Positions 61,093 through 64,000 of a stretch of DNA of 64,000 nucleotides are shown in pieces (the stretch's first letter is position 1; each line of letters starts with the position of its first letter). This DNA comes from Hydnum rufescens UP504 (taxonomy: Eukaryota; Basidiomycota; Agaricomycetes; Cantharellales; Hydnaceae). The position numbers were made by a program, and so were the translations under genes. Where the stretch lies: positions 108,773 through 172,772 of the forward strand of contig MU128982.1 in the NCBI GenBank assembly GCA_014904985.1, given 5' to 3'. A model generated the notes under the pieces. That model saw only the letters and a program-made list of their open reading frames with translations. It was not told where the DNA came from and did no database searches.

Positions 61093-61470
61093 ATGGCGCC
61101 TACTTCCTCAAATGCTCTTGTCTCCTCTATCCCTCCATTCACTACGGGGGTTATTGTCATCCTTGCCATTATTGGCATTTCTCTTATTATTATTGCCCTT
61201 GTTCTATCAGGCCTCGGCCAGCGGGCTATGGGCTGGGTAGCCAACCAGTGGCAGCATTGGCGCCCTTGTCAGCACCTGTCGTTCCCTCGCTCCCCACGTG
61301 AGTCCATGGAGTTGCCAATCCAGACTCCCCCTCCTCCTCCTCTACCCCCAGTCCCTGCATCCACATCACCTGTCCCAATCCGTACTCCATCCACGTCATT
61401 ACGGTCATTTGACACTTTGGACACCTTTGGAGTACCCAGGCGTACACTGCCTTGGAAGTACATACGCTAA
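61093..61470 (+). CDS. small single-pass membrane protein, 125 aa
   Basis: Open frame MAPTSSNALVSSIPPFTTGV followed by one hydrophobic helix (IVILAIIGISLIIIALVLSG), then a cytosolic Pro/Ser/Thr-rich tail ending RTLPWKYIR. It lies where CpG content returns to normal and just upstream of the retrotransposon gag. It could be a host gene or an accessory frame of the element. No known family. Confidence 0.45.
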   Translation: MAPTSSNALVSSIPPFTTGVIVILAIIGISLIIIALVLSGLGQRAMGWVANQWQHWRPCQHLSFPRSPRESMELPIQTPPPPPLPPVPASTSPVPIRTPSTSLRSFDTLDTFGVPRRTLPWKYIR

Positions 61471-61928
61471 GGGGGATACATATGGAAGTTGGGGCATAGC
61501 CATGTGGAGGTGCGCACAGGATTCGTAACACAGCTGCGTCAGCTTAGTGAGGCTTAGTGATGGTGGCTGTGGAGGCTGACTGATGGGCTGTGGAGCCGGC
61601 ATTCTAGGAGGATCCGGAAGGTTATGGAAGACGGCGGAAGGCTCTGGAAGGTTGGAGGCTGTGTGCAGGAAATAGTATTTATAGCCCTTCGCAGTTGGGG
61701 GATCACCAGTTTTGATCTCTCAGGATTCCCACTGCGATAGGTGCGAGACTTGTGTGTCCCTTGTTGTGTGGTGTATACTCAGGATTCCCACTGCGATAGC
61801 GTGTGGTTAATTAATCTCTTTCCTCTTTCTGTTTGTGGCTTCGACGGCAGTGTCGCCCTGACAGAAGATCAAAACTCATCTCTTCGACCCCACAAACATC
61901 TTCCTTATCCCTTCTACCTCCTCTCCTC
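61471..61928 (+). promoter_or_regulatory. gag leader / probable 5' LTR region
   Basis: Contains GGAAGG repeated (61614-61655), a TATA-like TATTTATAG at about 61674, and the 20-mer CAGGATTCCCACTGCGATAG twice (61724 and 61780). This fits a U3/R region of an LTR retrotransposon followed by the gag leader. The partner 3' LTR is outside the window, so the limits cannot be fixed. Confidence 0.4.
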
Positions 61929-63112
61929 ATGGACGAAATCCCCGCTGATGCCTTCTCCGTCTTCGGCGCTGCTGGAGAAGGTCTTCGTCAAATGATGGAG
62001 GCACAACAACAACGGTACGAGCAGTTGGAGCAACAGAACCTTGTACTCCAGAACCTAGTGACTCGCCTTCAGACGGATACCTCTTCTCGTGAAACTCTGA
62101 TGGCTGAAGTCGAGGCGATTACCAAGGCTGTTGTCGAGAACCTCCCTGCTCCTGTCATTGGAGTTCCTCCTGCTCCTGCCACTACTCCTTCTATCTCTGC
62201 ACGTCCCCCAAAGGCAGCTGATCCAGAGGTCTTTGGTGGTGATCGCAAGAAGGCTGATCCCTTCCTCCGTGCTCTCAAACTTAACATTGCTATTCGACCC
62301 AACTCCTTTCCCAGTGATCAGACAAAGATCCTCTATGCCCTCTCCTACATGCAAGGAGGCAGTGCTGGTGATTGGGCTTCCAACTACACACGCGCTATCC
62401 TTGATGGCGATTCTCCCTTCCCTGATTGGGAAACCTTTTGCACCCGCTTTGAGGCAGCCTTCGGTGATGCGGACCGAGAGGCTCATGCCCGTCAGCGACT
62501 TCGTACCTTGAAGATGACTCGAGGGATGACAGCTGAGGAGTATACGACGGCCTTTGAGGCCATATCTGGGAAGACAGGCTTTAATGATGGAGCCTTGATG
62601 GATGCTTATGAGCATGGACTGCTCCGTAGCTTGGTCGAGAAGATACACCTCGACACCCTCCCTATGTCCCTTCAAGAATGGAAGGACAAAGCCACTCGCA
62701 TTGATAAGTTGTGGCGTCGCTTTAACGAACAGCACTCCTTCTCTCCCACCAACCCTCGCCAGGACAATCGTCCAGGAACAATTAGACCTTTCCGCCCTCC
62801 CACTACTACTCCTCAAACTCTTCCAACCTCTTTCCGTCCTGCTGCTGCTGCTGCGCCCTCCTCCTCCACCTATGAACCTATGGACGTAGACTCCAATCGT
62901 CGTCAGAATAATCCTCGCAGAGTTGCTGGTCTGTGCTGGAATTGTAACAACCCGGGCACATTGCCAGAGACTGCCCTGAGCCCCCACGCTCTCGTTCAGT
63001 ACGAGGTGCTCTGTCATCTGAGCAGATGGAGGAAGTGGTAGAGAAAGTTCGTGCTACTCTGGCACCCAAATCTGCTGAGGATGGAAATGAGGGTGTGGCA
63101 AAGGATTTTTAA
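61929..63112 (+). CDS. retrotransposon Gag (Ty3/Gypsy type), frameshifted
   Basis: The start at 61929 (MDEIPADAFSVFGAAGEGLR) leads to a coiled coil (RYEQLEQQNLVLQNLVTRLQ), then the retrotransposon Gag core: PEVFGGDRKKADPFLRALKL, YALSYMQGGSAGDWASNYTR, WETFCTRFEAAFGDADREAH and MTRGMTAEEYTTAFEAISGK. The C-terminal zinc knuckle starts CWNCNNPG near 62935, but the frame slips by one base in a CCCGGG run. The other frame supplies HIARDC and continues to a stop at 63112, so the CX2CX4HX4C knuckle is complete apart from one lost base. Gag forms the cytoplasmic particle that packages element RNA. Confidence 0.9.
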
Positions 63113-63114
63113 AG

Positions 63115-64000
63115 ATGTCGACAGTGAAGGACACGCCCTGTTCGACAAACCGATTCTCTCTTCTTTCGACTTGTACAGTAGGACCCACAATGGATATGTT
63201 TGATCACGTTGACATTGATGGCCTACATGAAAGAGAAGACGTGTCATTATCCACAAGCCCACCACTCTATATCTATTCCACACACCTTCGCCGAGCTACT
63301 GAGTTGAAGGTCCATCTACAGACCCTAGACAGTGGCCAGCCTATGGCAGTTGATGCCCTGCTTGATTCTGGAGCGACAGGGATGTTCATCGATCAGGAGT
63401 TTGTCAAGGCCAAAAATCTTACTACTCGGCAACTCCCGCGGCCGATTCCGCTTTACAACATTCGATGGCACCCTCAACGACGCTGGCTCAGTTCGAGAAG
63501 AAGTTGATCTCCCTGATGCGCTTTTGGCGGACATAATCAGAGAAAAAAGTACATTTGCTGTGACATAGCCTGGGAAACGGGGTTCCCCTCATTGTAGGCA
63601 CACCTGGCTTGTTCATCATAACCTGAGATCAACTGGTCGAATGGGTAAAGGTGCAATGGACACGGTGTCACTGATCGGTAGTGGGTTGCGCGACGTCCGC
63701 AGTTTGTCTTAGCAAAGGAAAACTCTGGACGCAGCCTTAACCATCTGCAATCTTGTATCATTCTCACCTGGTCCTCTTCCATCGCCGCAGTCGCCAAGGA
63801 GACCCTATCCAAAAAACCTATCTTTGCCCAGTCAGTCCCTCCCGGGCAAACGCGGGAGATGGGCATCCTCCAGGGCGTACGCCAACAGTTGAGGCCCGAG
63901 GGAAGATCGTAGGGTGATAGATTCCACCACACACCACCTCTTCCCCCATATGGTCTTCGCTTGACCAGACGAGCCTCGAGCATCCCTCTTTAATAGAAAA
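63115..64000 (+). pseudogene. retrotransposon pol start: aspartic protease, indel-damaged, truncated by window end
   Basis: The frame holds the retropepsin active site VDALLDSGATGMFIDQEFVK (63350-63405) with catalytic Asp in DSGAT. It shifts near 63460 to DGTLNDAGSVREEVDLPDAL, and near 63550-63650 further slips give GNGVPLIVGTP, WLVHHN and EINWSNG, the usual protease C-terminus before reverse transcriptase. No reverse transcriptase motif is visible before position 64000. Several one-base shifts and stops make this copy inactive as read, although sequencing error may contribute. Confidence 0.75.

Noticed and set aside
62055..63017. 320-codon minus-strand frame over gag
   Set aside because: Mirror of the Gag frame; low-complexity Ser/Arg composition is a by-product.

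Overview
This window is nuclear DNA of a filamentous basidiomycete. Nearly every gene is broken by 50-80 nt GT-AG introns with CTRAY-type branch points. The gene set (NTE1, CCT eta, PRM1, transketolase, Lrp1/C1D, mS45/Bot1) is fungal, and several proteins match Agaricomycete forms that I know. A Ceratobasidiaceae (Rhizoctonia-like) origin is plausible, but this is inference. Sequence quality is uneven: there is a 25-N gap at 50690-50714, a noisy stretch at about 53.6-55.0 kb, and many genes carry single-base deletions in homopolymers.

Layout. 0-36 kb is ordinary gene space: a basidiomycete orphan family protein, NTE1 phospholipase, CCT7 (minus) head-to-head with a bHLH factor, a small secreted protein, PRM1, an orphan protein, an alpha/beta hydrolase, a second orphan protein, a fumarylacetoacetase-family hydrolase, a retroelement RNase H scrap, transketolase and a class I/II aminotransferase. 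35.6-38 kb holds Lrp1/C1D and mitoribosomal mS45 in a head-to-head pair. 37.3-45.4 kb is a direct duplication of about 3.74 kb that carries a truncated second mS45 and two copies of an uncharacterised minus-strand locus. The copies are separated by a 600 bp spacer with a foldback element and a minisatellite.

The outstanding object is at 45.7-56.3 kb. A P-loop GTPase gene runs in frame into an array of roughly 120 intron-like units of about 75 bp. Each unit starts with a GT donor (GTAAGT/GTGAGT-like), usually carries a CTGAT-like branch motif, and ends in TAG, CAG or AAG. Consecutive units are separated by exactly three nucleotides, that is, one codon. The upstream exon ends in phase 0, so each three-base spacer is a complete codon; the first 36 contain no stop. 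The early units are strongly diverged yet keep GT, AG and the 3-nt spacing, while later units are almost identical except in the codon. I read this as a gene whose protein may be built from dozens of single-codon exons. I know of no described system like it.

From about 47.0 to 61.0 kb the DNA is also strikingly poor in CpG and holds further hairpin repeats. The window ends in a Ty3/Gypsy-type retrotransposon (gag, zinc knuckle, retropepsin), damaged by indels.
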